A stretch of DNA of 45,764 nt from Sphingobacteriales bacterium. GTDB taxonomy: Bacteria > Bacteroidota > Bacteroidia > Chitinophagales > Chitinophagaceae. The notes beneath the pieces are model-generated. The model did not search any database. It saw only the letters and a list, made by a program, of their open reading frames with translations, and had not been told where the DNA came from. Shown here in pieces: positions 1 to 8,191 of the stretch. The translations under genes and the position numbers were made by a program. Within the stretch, counting starts at the first letter, position 1, and every line of letters starts with the position of its first letter. The stretch spans positions 1-45,764 of the forward strand of contig SEFP01000009.1 of NCBI GenBank assembly GCA_004144185.1, read 5' to 3'.

Positions 1-534
1 GTGCCGACCAACAACCCGATGGTGGGCCGTGCCGGGGTGAGGCCGGAGATATACTCTTACGGCAACCGCAACGTGCAGGGCATTGCCGTACGCCCCGGGA
101 CGCGAGATGTGTGGATGCATGAGCATGGCCCCAAGGGTGGCGATGAAGTGAACATATTGAAAGCTGGTACCAATTACGGGTGGCCGTTGGCGACGTTCGG
201 TGTGGATTATTCGGGCCTCACGATAACCTCCCGCACCACCGTGAGCGGGACGGTTGACCCGCTGGTGCACTGGACACCATCTATAGCCCCCAGCGGACTG
301 GCGTTTTATACCGGTACCGCCGTGCCGCAATGGCGGAACGATGCCTTTGTGGGAGCACTGGCTGGCAAGCAATTGCGACGTTTGGACCTTGAGGAGGGCA
401 AGGTTGTGGGTGAGGAAGTGTTGTTGAAGGACATGGACGCGCGCATACGTGACGTGCGTATGGGACCGGACGGCCACCTGTATGTTGTGACTGATGAGCG
501 CGACGGGAAGATTGTGCGGCTGGATACGCTTTAA
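1..534 (+). CDS. PQQ-dependent aldose sugar dehydrogenase, C-terminal part
   Basis: This is the C-terminal 177 residues of a soluble or periplasmic quinoprotein of the glucose/sorbosone dehydrogenase family (YliI/Asd type), a six-bladed propeller that oxidises aldoses with PQQ. Visible family signatures are HEHGP at residues 40-44, GGDEVN at 46-51 and NYGWP at 58-62, and the last blade ends with a GPDGHLYVVTDE-like strand. Full-length relatives are about 350-400 residues, so roughly half the protein, including its signal peptide, lies left of the window; the GTG at position 1 is not a real start. The gene ends before a bidirectional terminator. Family assignment is firm, but the exact substrate cannot be read from the fragment. 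Confidence 0.85.
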   Translation: MPTNNPMVGRAGVRPEIYSYGNRNVQGIAVRPGTRDVWMHEHGPKGGDEVNILKAGTNYGWPLATFGVDYSGLTITSRTTVSGTVDPLVHWTPSIAPSGLAFYTGTAVPQWRNDAFVGALAGKQLRRLDLEEGKVVGEEVLLKDMDARIRDVRMGPDGHLYVVTDERDGKIVRLDTL

Positions 535-552
535 GCCCTGCCTGATACCTAC

Positions 553-584
553 AAAAAAAACCGGCCTTTAGGGCCGGTTTTTTG
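553..584. terminator. Bidirectional intrinsic terminator between convergent genes
   Basis: An A-run, a GC-rich stem built on CCGGCC and GGCCGG with a short loop, and a T-run lie between two convergent stop codons. The A/T flanks let it act on both strands. Confidence 0.85.
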
Positions 585-594
585 AGAGGTGACC

Positions 595-1110
595 TTAAGC
601 CGCCTTGCGGGTGGACGTGCTGGTGCTGGTGGAACCGGTACCGAAGGATTCGGCCAGCTGGGTGAGCAGCTTATCGGTTTTAATTTCCTCCTGCAGATTC
701 TGGTCGAGCAGTTTGACGGCGTCCTTCATGCCGAGTTGCTTGGCGAGGGCGCAGAGAACGCTGTAGCGGGCGATCTCATAGTGCTCTACCGCGCGGCCGG
801 CGCCGGTGAGGGCGGTGTCGATGACCGGGCTGGAGCCGAAGTCGTCCATGGTTTCCTTGCCTTCCTCGATGATGCCTTGAATGGCTTCACAGACTACGCC
901 TTGGGCGCGCTTTTCGAGAATCTTGAAGACTTCCTCGAGACGTTCGATCTGCACGGCGGTTTCTTCGCGGTGGGCTTCGAAGGCTTCCTGCAGCTCGGTT
1001 GAGGCGGCAGCCTTGGCCATTTTGGGCAGAGTTTTGTAGATCTGCTTCTCGGCGTAGTAGATATCCTTGAGGTTGTGCAGGAACAGGTCGTTCATGTTCT
1101 TTTCAGCCAT
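595..1110 (-). CDS. YciE/YciF-type ferritin-like protein (DUF892)
   Basis: This 171-aa protein belongs to the DUF892 ferritin-like family, four-helix-bundle proteins induced by stress in enterobacteria and thought to carry a di-iron site. The N-terminus (MNDLFLHNLKDIYYAEKQI) is the family signature. Acidic and His residues suited to metal binding recur at EAHREE, AVEHYEIARY and NLQEEIKTD, in the ferritin-like pattern. The tail is a low-complexity Ser/Thr/Gly stretch ending in RKAA. The start is supported by an AGGAG Shine-Dalgarno about 6 nt upstream of the ATG. It appears monocistronic and ends at the shared terminator. Its biochemical activity is not established for the family, so the ferritin-like fold is the safe statement. 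Confidence 0.9.
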   Translation of the reverse strand: MAEKNMNDLFLHNLKDIYYAEKQIYKTLPKMAKAAASTELQEAFEAHREETAVQIERLEEVFKILEKRAQGVVCEAIQGIIEEGKETMDDFGSSPVIDTALTGAGRAVEHYEIARYSVLCALAKQLGMKDAVKLLDQNLQEEIKTDKLLTQLAESFGTGSTSTSTSTRKAA

Positions 1111-1173
1111 GATTAGTCTCCTTGTTGTGATTGGAAGTCGATGTCGTCCAGAGTAGGAAGCGGCGCCGAGGAG

Positions 1174-1773
1174 TTATGTTCCGCTAAGCGCATTCTTAAT
1201 GGACGCGAGGTAGGGGTCCGGCTGGTGGTGTTCGGCGAAGGCGTCGATGACATCGGTAAGATATGTTGTGTTGCTGCCTTGGGCTCCGGAGGACGAGGCG
1301 ATGACGGCGGCAGTTTCGGTTACGGAGAGAGGTTGCCAAAGGGCGGGGCTGGCAGGGTCGGTGACCATGGTGAGGAGCAGAGTGCCTTCAGATTGTAGCC
1401 ACTGAGGTGTGTAGAAGGGGACCAGCATTTCCTGTTCCCAGACTGGCATGAGGGCTTGCGTACACTCTGCCCATGATAGCAGGTAGGCCATGCCCGCACA
1501 CTGGGTGCCCGGCTGCAGACCAAGCGTAAGGCCGGGGGCGTTGCTGGTGCCGCGATTGAGGGAATCCGCCAAGTGAAAGCTGCGCTGCCAGCCACGGAGA
1601 ACCCATGGTTTTTGGGTTACGAACTTGAAGGGTGGTTGTTTGGCAAGGTGACCATACACGAACAGCCAGACCCCCTGATGGGGTGACGGATGTTGGGCAA
1701 GAGTTTGCTCCATACTGTGCTGGAGTTGGGTGGAACTGCGTTGAGGAAGTTTGAGGGGGAGGATTGGTTTCAT
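1174..1773 (-). CDS. ChaC-like gamma-glutamylcyclotransferase
   Basis: The protein resembles ChaC-family glutathione-specific gamma-glutamylcyclotransferases, which cleave glutathione to 5-oxoproline and Cys-Gly in the cytoplasm. Seen are the substrate-loop motif WLFVYGHL (about residues 36-43), GWQRSFHL, the RGT...PGLTLGL segment, and WEQEM, whose Glu lies where the catalytic Glu of the family is expected; a C-terminal DPYLASI follows. The canonical YGSL motif reads YGHL here. The start is uncertain: this ATG and another at 1713 both lack a clear Shine-Dalgarno, and the frame is open back to a TTG at 1836. It is divergent from the response-regulator gene. Function is inferred from motifs. 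Confidence 0.72.
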   Translation of the reverse strand: MKPILPLKLPQRSSTQLQHSMEQTLAQHPSPHQGVWLFVYGHLAKQPPFKFVTQKPWVLRGWQRSFHLADSLNRGTSNAPGLTLGLQPGTQCAGMAYLLSWAECTQALMPVWEQEMLVPFYTPQWLQSEGTLLLTMVTDPASPALWQPLSVTETAAVIASSSGAQGSNTTYLTDVIDAFAEHHQPDPYLASIKNALSGT

Positions 1774-1904
1774 CTGCTGATAAGCCCCGGCGGGGCGTGT
1801 GGTTCCGGTACCCTTGGGAGGTGTGTTTTGTTGCAATGCAGCAAAATATCTATTATTTCAGTCAGTTAAAAGTTTGATGCCGGTTTATAAAGAGATGTGC
1901 AGAC

Positions 1905-2861
1905 ATGAACTCTGGTGATCGCCCGAAACAACTGTTTGATTACTCTCTGAGTAATGGAAGCAATGGTGTTTGGAACGCCAACACGACCTACAACCACGGC
2001 TGCGAGATTGTAACCACCGATGCCAAGGCGCAGTTGCGGGGGATGGTTGACCAGTTTCAGACAGGTGAAAGCGGCTGGTATGTGCTGCTGCTGGAAATAA
2101 CCGGCTTTAAGGGCAGTGAATGGGTGAACAAGGGCGAGACCCTGAAAGCCATTGTGGGCCCATTGGTGCCGAACGAAGGACGCACGTGGGTTTACCTGCT
2201 GGGCGGGACGCAGCTTGGTGTGCTGGTACGGAGTTCAAACAAACCGTTGTTGGTGGGACTTGTGCAGAAGCTTGGGGCGGCGCTTGCCGAAGGGCAGGGT
2301 TCTCCGCGGACGCGCATGGCCGAGATACCGGCCCAGAAGCAGGTTGTTAAAGATTACCTGGATGCGCAGGACACCGCGCTTGAAAACCAGAAACGCCTGC
2401 AGCAGAAGGCAGACGCAGTACGCCGTGTGGCGGCCATGGATTTTGAATTGCAGGACGGTATTGCCGCCAAGCGCGCCACGCGAATACGGCCTGTGGTTTT
2501 GCTGGTAGAGGATGACCCGACAACGTTGCAGTTGCTGAAGCATTTGGTGTCTCAGGTGATGGTCGTGGAGGTGCTGGCGGTATCTAATGCCACGGATGCG
2601 GCGTTGCTGTACCGGCGGAATGCACCGGATCTGGTGTTTTTGGATATTGGACTGCCTGAAATTGACGGCCTGACCCTGCTTGGCAAATTGCGGGAGGCAG
2701 ACGCTGCCGCGCAGGTTGTGATTTTGACCGCCAATGCTTACCGCAACAATTTGAATGAGGCGTCTCGGTTAGGTGCCACTGGCTTTTTAGCCAAGCCGTT
2801 TACACCTGCCAAAATTGCCGAAGTGATGAAACAGGTTTTAAGCCGAAAAGGAACCGCATGA
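1905..2861 (+). CDS. Response regulator with an unrecognised N-terminal domain
   Basis: This 318-aa protein has a C-terminal receiver domain at about residues 196-315: acidic pocket EDD at 202-204, phosphoacceptor Asp247 in LVFLDIGLPEIDG, Thr in ILTAN, and Lys in LAKPF. Residues 1-140 form a compact alpha/beta-looking region I do not recognise, followed by a basic/Gln-rich linker (about 140-190) that may be a coiled coil. There is no DNA-binding output domain after the receiver, so it is either a single-domain-type signalling protein or its output lies in the N-terminus. It overlaps the next gene by 4 nt (ATGA), so the hybrid kinase downstream is its likely partner. Confidence 0.85.
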   Translation: MNSGDRPKQLFDYSLSNGSNGVWNANTTYNHGCEIVTTDAKAQLRGMVDQFQTGESGWYVLLLEITGFKGSEWVNKGETLKAIVGPLVPNEGRTWVYLLGGTQLGVLVRSSNKPLLVGLVQKLGAALAEGQGSPRTRMAEIPAQKQVVKDYLDAQDTALENQKRLQQKADAVRRVAAMDFELQDGIAAKRATRIRPVVLLVEDDPTTLQLLKHLVSQVMVVEVLAVSNATDAALLYRRNAPDLVFLDIGLPEIDGLTLLGKLREADAAAQVVILTANAYRNNLNEASRLGATGFLAKPFTPAKIAEVMKQVLSRKGTA

Positions 2862-5101
2862 TTAAATGGCCTGCTGCCCTAAACTGGAATGACCCGCACC
2901 GTATGCTTGCGGTACTTGTGGTGGTGACGCTGGGGCTGATATTTGCGGATGCCACCGTGGCAACCTTTACGCAAAATTATACCATGATGTTACTGATAGA
3001 CCATGCGGGATTAGCCATGCTGCCGCTGCTGGTGTTCGGGTGGTGGAAAGTGACCCGCAGCCTGCAACGCAACGAGCAGGAAAACGTGCGCCTGCAGGAA
3101 CAGGCGGCGAGTGCGAACCGCGCAAAATCGGACTTTTTAGCCAACATTAGCCATGAGATACGTACCCCGCTGAACGGCATGATGGGGTTGCTGGGACTGC
3201 TTGAGCAGACACCGCTTAACCAGCGGCAGGCAGAGTATGTGGATACTATCAAGAAGTCGTCTGACCAGTTGATGATTGTGATTAACGATGTGTTGGATAT
3301 TGCCAAGATTGAGGCCGGACAACTGGCCCTGGAACCGATTGCGTTTGATATAGCGGTGACCACCAACGACGTGATTGAAGCCTTTGCCTTTACCGCCCGC
3401 CAGAAGGGGCTTGACCTGCTGGTGCGTTACCGCCCTGACCTGCCGACCCGCGTGGTAGGCGACCCCGGACGTTACCGCCAGATACTGACCAACCTGATTG
3501 GTAATGCGATTAAGTTTACCCAGCAGGGCTATATATTTGTGGATGTGGACATGGAGCGTGCGGGTGACGGGCGCTGCGGATTTAGGATATCGGTTACCGA
3601 TACCGGTATTGGCATAGCACCCGAACGGCAGGTGCAGCTGTTTGAGCGGTTTACGCAGGCGGATACATCTACCACCCGCAAGTTTGGCGGGACGGGCCTT
3701 GGGCTTGCGATTACGCGTGAACTGGTGCGGCTGATGGAGGGAGGTATCAGCCTGCATAGCATACCCGGAAGTGGATCGACCTTTACGTTTACGCTGGACC
3801 TGCCGCTGGACGCGAACCCTGCACCCATGGGCCGCGTGAAGCTGCCCGATGTTGTACACCTGAAGGATAAGTGGGTGCTGGTGGTGGATGACCTTGCGCT
3901 GAACCGCCACATACTGGCCGAAATGATGCGCGGCTACGGCATACATGTGGTGGAAGCCGCCACCCATGAAGAAGCCCTTGCGATTGCCGCCAAGGCACCG
4001 AGGCTTGACCTTGCCCTGATTGATAATATTTTGCCCGGAAGCAACGGCCTGCTGGTGGGACGCGACCTGAAGAAGCTGCGCCCCGAAACCCTGCTTGCCT
4101 TGCACACAGGCGTGGGGCAACGGGGCGATGCCAGCCGCTTTAAGGAACTTGGTTTTGCCGCCTACCTGCTGAAGCCTTATACCCCCCGAGAATTTATTGA
4201 AACCCTGCAGGTGTTGCTTGGCCGGACGGATAGCCCGCACCCGCTGTTTGACGGCCTGCTGACGCGCCACGTGATACGTGAATTGCATGACTACGGCACG
4301 CGCAGCGAGGACGTGCCTGCCGGTGCCGTGGATTACGGCGAGATATTGATTGTGGAAGATGACGAGGTTAACCAGCATGTTATACGCGAAATTGTAAGTC
4401 AGCTGGGAGGCCGCGTGACGATTGCACGCAACGGTGTGGAAGGTTTTGAAACCGCGAAACAGAAGACCTTTGACCTGATACTGATGGATATGAACATGCC
4501 GGAGATGAACGGGCCCGATGCATCGGCCGCGATACGCGCGCATGAGATGGAAGAAGGTAAATTGCCCGTGCCAATTGTTGCCTTGACCGCCAACGCGATG
4601 AAGGAACACCGTGACCTGTGCCTTGCCGCCGGTATGAACGATTACCTGACCAAGCCGGTGAGCATTGATAAGCTGAAAAAGATAATGGACAAGTGGCTGG
4701 CGGCGCTGGGCGAGGGCATTGACGTGACCGCCGACCTGCCGCCGGCTGAAGCCATGAGCGTGAACAAAGCGCCTGACCCGCAACAGATTTTTGACGAAGC
4801 GTTTTTTGCCAGCCTGACCGGTGGAGATGCTTCGGTTCGTCAAAGGTTGCTGGATTCCTTCATGAGCAATGCCAGCCGGAGCCTTGAGGAGCTGGCTGAG
4901 GCGGAGTTTGGATCTTCGCAGTGGAAGAGTGTGGCCCACCGGTTGAAGGGGTCGGCGGCGAGCCTTGGGATCTATTACCTTTCCAACATTGCGGCACAGG
5001 CGGAACAGTTGCCGGAAGGCAGCCAGAAGGATGAGTTTCTGATGGCGTTGCAGGTCTCTTTTGGAGAGATACGCGATTACTGTGCCAAGTGGGGCATATA
5101 G
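2858..5101 (+). CDS. Hybrid sensor histidine kinase (HisKA-HATPase-REC-REC-HPt)
   Basis: This is a 747-aa membrane-bound phosphorelay kinase with BarA-like architecture but almost no sensor. Two hydrophobic segments (about 16-36 and 43-63) are followed by a short coiled coil, HisKA with His99 in SHEIRTPLNG, and HATPase_c with N-box NLIGNAIKF, G1 DTGIGI and G2 GGTGLGL. Receiver 1 has Asp389 in LALIDNILPG, receiver 2 has Asp544 in LILMDMNMPEMNG, and the HPt domain has His694 in AHRLKGSAASLG. With no periplasmic loop of useful size, input probably comes through the membrane segments or a partner. It is translationally coupled to the upstream response regulator. The His-Asp-His-Asp relay order is inferred from the domains. 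Confidence 0.93.
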   Translation: MIKWPAALNWNDPHRMLAVLVVVTLGLIFADATVATFTQNYTMMLLIDHAGLAMLPLLVFGWWKVTRSLQRNEQENVRLQEQAASANRAKSDFLANISHEIRTPLNGMMGLLGLLEQTPLNQRQAEYVDTIKKSSDQLMIVINDVLDIAKIEAGQLALEPIAFDIAVTTNDVIEAFAFTARQKGLDLLVRYRPDLPTRVVGDPGRYRQILTNLIGNAIKFTQQGYIFVDVDMERAGDGRCGFRISVTDTGIGIAPERQVQLFERFTQADTSTTRKFGGTGLGLAITRELVRLMEGGISLHSIPGSGSTFTFTLDLPLDANPAPMGRVKLPDVVHLKDKWVLVVDDLALNRHILAEMMRGYGIHVVEAATHEEALAIAAKAPRLDLALIDNILPGSNGLLVGRDLKKLRPETLLALHTGVGQRGDASRFKELGFAAYLLKPYTPREFIETLQVLLGRTDSPHPLFDGLLTRHVIRELHDYGTRSEDVPAGAVDYGEILIVEDDEVNQHVIREIVSQLGGRVTIARNGVEGFETAKQKTFDLILMDMNMPEMNGPDASAAIRAHEMEEGKLPVPIVALTANAMKEHRDLCLAAGMNDYLTKPVSIDKLKKIMDKWLAALGEGIDVTADLPPAEAMSVNKAPDPQQIFDEAFFASLTGGDASVRQRLLDSFMSNASRSLEELAEAEFGSSQWKSVAHRLKGSAASLGIYYLSNIAAQAEQLPEGSQKDEFLMALQVSFGEIRDYCAKWGI

Positions 5102-5107
5102 ACCCGG

Positions 5108-5680
5108 TTATTTGACGGGAGCGGCTTTGGCAAGCTCGGTTTCGATGACGTCTTTTAACGTTGAAGACAGCGGCGCGGTGGTGCTGAGGTAGAAGTTGAC
5201 CGGTTTGCCGTCGCGCCCGATGAGGTATTTGTGGAAATTCCATTTGGGAGCGCTGCCGAAGCCGAGTTGTGAGGGTATCCACTTGTAGAAGGGGTGTGCA
5301 TTCTTGCCAGCAACGTCTTCCTTTTGTGCCATGGGGAAGGTGACCCCGTAGTTGTAGCGGCAGACCTGCTCGATATCGGCTTCCGAACCCGGTTCCTGTC
5401 CGCCAAAGTTGTTGCTGGGGATGCCGATGATGACCAGCCCGCGCGGACTGTAGGTTTGGTAGAGGGTTTCGAGGTCGGTGAACTGCGGAGTGAAGCCGCA
5501 CTGGGATGCGGTGTTGACCACCAGCAGGACCTTGCCGCGGTAGTCGGACAGGGGCAGGGGTGCGCCTGCGCCGTGCAGTTTTTTAAATGCGAAATCGTAA
5601 GCGGTTTGGCCGGATTGCGCGTGGGATGTGCTTGCGACCATAGCGAGGAGGAGGCAGAGGAATTTTTTGGAAAGGTGCAT
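5108..5680 (-). CDS. Exported glutathione peroxidase
   Basis: A 190-aa thiol peroxidase of the glutathione peroxidase family with a cleavable signal peptide (MHLSKKFLCLLLAMVASTSHA), so it probably acts in the periplasm on peroxides. The catalytic set is present: Cys61 in NTASQCGFTPQ (Cys, not selenocysteine), Gln95 in NNFGGQEPGS, and Trp147-Asn148 in KWNFHKYL. The ATG at 5680 is chosen because a GGGAG Shine-Dalgarno precedes it and the signal peptide begins there; the frame is open further upstream but codes no homologous sequence. It lies 29 nt behind the UbiG-like gene and may be the last member of a run starting with the sigma factor. In vivo such Cys enzymes often use thioredoxin-like donors rather than glutathione. 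Confidence 0.92.
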   Translation of the reverse strand: MHLSKKFLCLLLAMVASTSHAQSGQTAYDFAFKKLHGAGAPLPLSDYRGKVLLVVNTASQCGFTPQFTDLETLYQTYSPRGLVIIGIPSNNFGGQEPGSEADIEQVCRYNYGVTFPMAQKEDVAGKNAHPFYKWIPSQLGFGSAPKWNFHKYLIGRDGKPVNFYLSTTAPLSSTLKDVIETELAKAAPVK

Positions 5681-5709
5681 GTGTGGATTCTCCCTTATTA
5701 CGACGATTG

Positions 5710-6447
5710 TTAAGCCTGCGGTGACGACTGATAGACATTGATATAGTTGACCGCGCGGCTGTGAACTGGCACCCAGCGCCAGCGCAGCGGATGGAAGGTG
5801 AAGCCGGTGTGGGCCACGCAGGTGAAGCCGTGGGTTGCGGCAAGGGTATCGATATCTTGCGGTTTGACGAACTTGTGCCATGCGTGGGTGTGGCGGGGCA
5901 GCCAGCCGAGGATATACTCGGCCATGATAATACCCAGCAACCAGCTGCGCCACGTGCGGTTGAGGGTGGCTATGACCACTGTGCCGCCCGGTTTGGCGCA
6001 GCGGAAGACGGCGTCAAGGAAGAGGTTGGCGTCGGCAACGTGCTCCACGACCTCCAGCGCCAGCACGTGGCTATAGGTGGCGGGAGTTGCGGTGGCGATA
6101 TCTTCAGGTGTAGCGACGGCATAGGTAATGGGAAGGCCTGCGCGGCGCGCGCAGGTGCGGGCGAGGGTGATGTTGCGCTCCGAGGCATCGATGCCTTTGA
6201 CGCGGACGCCTTGCCGAGCAAAGGCCTCGCTGACGAGGCCGGTGGCGCAGCCGACATCCAACAGATGCATGGATTTACCGGGGGCTAGAACCTTGAACAA
6301 CCATCCAAGGCGGGCGGCATTGAAGGCGTGAATGACGTGGTAGGCGCCGGTGGGGTTGCGCCACTCGGTCGCCATGGTGTCGAATTTAGCGATCTCCGCA
6401 GGATCGAGGCTGCGGGAGAGTGCTTTTTTAATATCTTTGCGGAGCAT
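5710..6447 (-). CDS. ubiG: UbiG-like ubiquinone biosynthesis O-methyltransferase
   Basis: This 245-aa class I SAM-dependent methyltransferase matches UbiG, which performs both O-methylations in ubiquinone synthesis. Seen are the N-terminal FDTMATEWRNPTG segment typical of UbiG, the SAM-binding LLDVGCATG (about residues 62-70), VKGIDASERNI, EVVEHVADAN, and the amphipathic region WLLGIIMAEYILGWLPRHTHAWHKFVKP that UbiG uses for membrane association. It lies 30 nt behind the NrsF-like gene and 29 nt ahead of the exported peroxidase, so it may be co-transcribed with the sigma/anti-sigma pair. That would be an unusual place for a quinone gene, and a second ubiG elsewhere is possible. Confidence 0.87.
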   Translation of the reverse strand: MLRKDIKKALSRSLDPAEIAKFDTMATEWRNPTGAYHVIHAFNAARLGWLFKVLAPGKSMHLLDVGCATGLVSEAFARQGVRVKGIDASERNITLARTCARRAGLPITYAVATPEDIATATPATYSHVLALEVVEHVADANLFLDAVFRCAKPGGTVVIATLNRTWRSWLLGIIMAEYILGWLPRHTHAWHKFVKPQDIDTLAATHGFTCVAHTGFTFHPLRWRWVPVHSRAVNYINVYQSSPQA

Positions 6448-6477
6448 AGGATGAAGCGTGTTTTAATATTGTAGGGG

Positions 6478-7119
6478 TTACCAGTGCCACCAGCGGCGGG
6501 CTGCCAGCGTGAGGCCCATGCCGAAGGCGAGGGCGGGCAGGAAGTGAGAGATGATGACGTGGCCGGGGGCTTCGTGGCCGCAGGTGAGCATGACGGCCAT
6601 CATACCCACACCTGCGCCTGCGGTGGACATAAAGAAGGCCATAAGGAGCGGGTAGGTGGAACGGGCGTTGTTTTGGAGGATGAGGGTTAGGAGCGTGGAC
6701 ACAAGGATGCCCATGCCGCTGACGATGCAGATGCAGGCGAGGTCGATTGATCCATGTCCATAATGGGCGCCGGTGGCGGTGAAGGTGAGGGCCAGCCATG
6801 CGGCGAACACGGCCAGCCCTGCAAACAGAGCGCACATGCCGAGCTTGATGCCGCGGGCCATGGGCCAGCGCGGCGTGGCCAGCACAAAGGCACTGGTGCC
6901 GGAGACGAAAAATACGCCCAGCCAGAGGAGGAACTGGAGCAGGAAATCGGGTTGCAAGACGCGCTGGGTGAGATCTGGCCGGGGGAGCAGCAGCGTGAGC
7001 CCGATGACCAGCCCGATAACCGAGAATACCCACAGCAGGTAGCGCCTGCCGAAATGGCGTGCGGGGGCAGGCCCGATTTGGCGGGTGAGGGCGGCGATGA
7101 AGGCGTCCGGGTAGTTCAT
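6478..7119 (-). CDS. nrsF: NrsF/DUF1109 family anti-sigma factor
   Basis: This 213-aa inner-membrane protein with about six hydrophobic helices matches the NrsF (DUF1109) family, which sequesters SigF-type ECF sigma factors. Helices are visible at about 28-46, 58-80, 92-114, 127-148, 156-178 and 188-206. Cys131 and Cys180 sit in positions similar to the Cys pair reported as needed for metal-induced release in Caulobacter NrsF (from memory). Its ATG overlaps the sigma-factor stop (ATGA), the usual sigma/anti-sigma coupling. The inferred signal is heavy metal or oxidative stress, which fits the metal efflux and peroxidase genes nearby. Confidence 0.87.
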   Translation of the reverse strand: MNYPDAFIAALTRQIGPAPARHFGRRYLLWVFSVIGLVIGLTLLLPRPDLTQRVLQPDFLLQFLLWLGVFFVSGTSAFVLATPRWPMARGIKLGMCALFAGLAVFAAWLALTFTATGAHYGHGSIDLACICIVSGMGILVSTLLTLILQNNARSTYPLLMAFFMSTAGAGVGMMAVMLTCGHEAPGHVIISHFLPALAFGMGLTLAARRWWHW

Positions 7120-7658
7120 GATCTGGCTCCGAACGCGGCCTGCAGGCCTTTGAGGATGCGGTGTACGGCGACCTTGACCGCGGTGGGAGACATGCCGAGC
7201 TCGCGCCCGGCCTCGGCAGCCGTAAAGCCCTGCACTTTGGTAAGAGTGAGCAGGGTGCGTTGTTTGGCAGTAAGGCTGGCGAGCATGCGTTCCATATCGG
7301 TGGTATCTAATTCTGTATTCGGTTGCGGAGCGGCAAAGGTTTCATAGGCGGCCTCGTTAAATATTTCGTGTCCGTGCTGGCGATAGAGCTGGCGGAGGGT
7401 ATCGTGGGTTTTGTAGCGGATGATGCCGTGGAGCCAGGGCATGACCGGAAGCTTGGGGTGCCACGTGTGGCGGGCTGTGTGGACGGCGAGAAGGACTTCC
7501 TGCGCGACGTCATCGGCACGGTCTGGCTGGTTAAGGTGGCGCAAAACGATGGCGCGGACATAGGGGCGGATTTGGTGCAGCAGGGCATGATAAGCCTGCT
7601 GGTCTCCCTGTTGGGCGAGAACCATTAAGCCATGCCACGTTGCTTCGCGCTTGTTCAC
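7116..7658 (-). CDS. sigF: ECF RNA polymerase sigma factor, SigF-like
   Basis: A 180-aa ECF sigma factor. Region sigma-2 is at about residues 20-90, with the core-binding and -10 recognition stretch RADDVAQEVLLAVHTARHTW and then PVMPWLHGIIRYK. Region sigma-4 is at about 125-175, with the helix-turn-helix GFTAAEAGRELGMSPTAVKVAVHRILKGL. The start is a GTG with no obvious Shine-Dalgarno; an in-frame ATG at 7625 is an alternative. It is translationally coupled to nrsF. A promoter matching the SigF consensus lies upstream of the small exported gene at 7773-8012, not upstream of sigF itself, so autoregulation is not evident. The SigF label comes from the partner and promoter, not from an alignment. 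Confidence 0.88.
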   Translation of the reverse strand: MNKREATWHGLMVLAQQGDQQAYHALLHQIRPYVRAIVLRHLNQPDRADDVAQEVLLAVHTARHTWHPKLPVMPWLHGIIRYKTHDTLRQLYRQHGHEIFNEAAYETFAAPQPNTELDTTDMERMLASLTAKQRTLLTLTKVQGFTAAEAGRELGMSPTAVKVAVHRILKGLQAAFGARS

Positions 7659-7715
7659 CTGGGTAATCTATCTGAAACCGTTATGCCCCGATAGGACGGG
7701 TGCCCGGTAGACGGA

Positions 7716-7743
7716 CAAAAAGGTGGGGTGCCTATGACACCCC
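7716..7743 (-). terminator. Intrinsic terminator after the small exported gene
   Basis: On the minus strand an inverted repeat (GGGGTG and CACCCC, 7-nt loop) is followed by ACC and five Ts. It sits downstream of the stop of the small exported protein and upstream of sigF, separating their transcripts. Confidence 0.7.
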
Positions 7744-7772
7744 TGCCGGACGGCCTTGGGCCAGTGCAATGA

Positions 7773-8012
7773 CTAGCCTTTATAGTGGCGGTTGTCGTAG
7801 CGGTCTTCGTCCTGCGACATGAGGTCTTCGGTGTTTTCCTTGCGGTGCTTTTCCCGTTGGATGTCGGATTTGGCTTCGGTGGGGTGCATCATCGTCTCGG
7901 TAAGGTGGCGCTGGTGTTCGGTGTGGTCGTTGCTGCCGGTGGATTCGGTCGCGGAGCCAACAGTGGCGCTGAGGGACAGCAGGGCGGCGAGGGTGAGGAT
8001 GTGGTATTTCAT
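7773..8012 (-). CDS. Small exported hydrophilic protein under SigF-type promoter
   Basis: A 79-aa protein of unknown function with an N-terminal signal peptide (MKYHILTLAALLSLSATVGSA) and a highly charged His-rich mature part (several His; DHTEHQRHLTETMMHPTE, ending DRYDNRHYKG). It has no Cys. I recognise no family. The ATG at 8012 follows an AAAGGAT ribosome site and begins the signal peptide; the frame is open further upstream without coding character. A near-perfect SigF-type promoter sits about 60 nt upstream and its own terminator follows, so it is probably a monocistronic member of the adjacent sigma factor's regulon. A periplasmic metal-binding or stress role is inference. Confidence 0.75.
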   Translation of the reverse strand: MKYHILTLAALLSLSATVGSATESTGSNDHTEHQRHLTETMMHPTEAKSDIQREKHRKENTEDLMSQDEDRYDNRHYKG

Positions 8013-8072
8013 GGTAGGTATCCTTTGTAGGTTGAGAGTTAACGTCGGTTTGTGACGGCTTACATGGACTCC

Positions 8073-8098
8073 TTCGGGGGGATGGCTGGGTTGGTTAC
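8073..8098 (-). promoter_or_regulatory. SigF-type ECF promoter (GTAACC-N16-CGAA)
   Basis: Reading the minus strand, GTAACC (8098-8093) is followed by exactly 16 nt and CGAA (8076-8073). This is the consensus I recall for Caulobacter SigF. It directs transcription into the small exported gene starting at 8012. Confidence 0.78.
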
Positions 8099-8191
8099 AT
8101 TTCTTTTTTAAAAATATGAAAAAGAACCCGTTAAGGGCCTGTTTGGTTATGAGCATTGGCGAAACCCGGTAAATGCGCTAAGGATTGGGGC

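Noticed and set aside
3137-4939. A 600-codon open frame antisense to the hybrid kinase.
   Set aside because: It mirrors the high-GC codon pattern of the kinase gene, has no recognisable domain and no ribosome site; the kinase domains on the plus strand are unambiguous.
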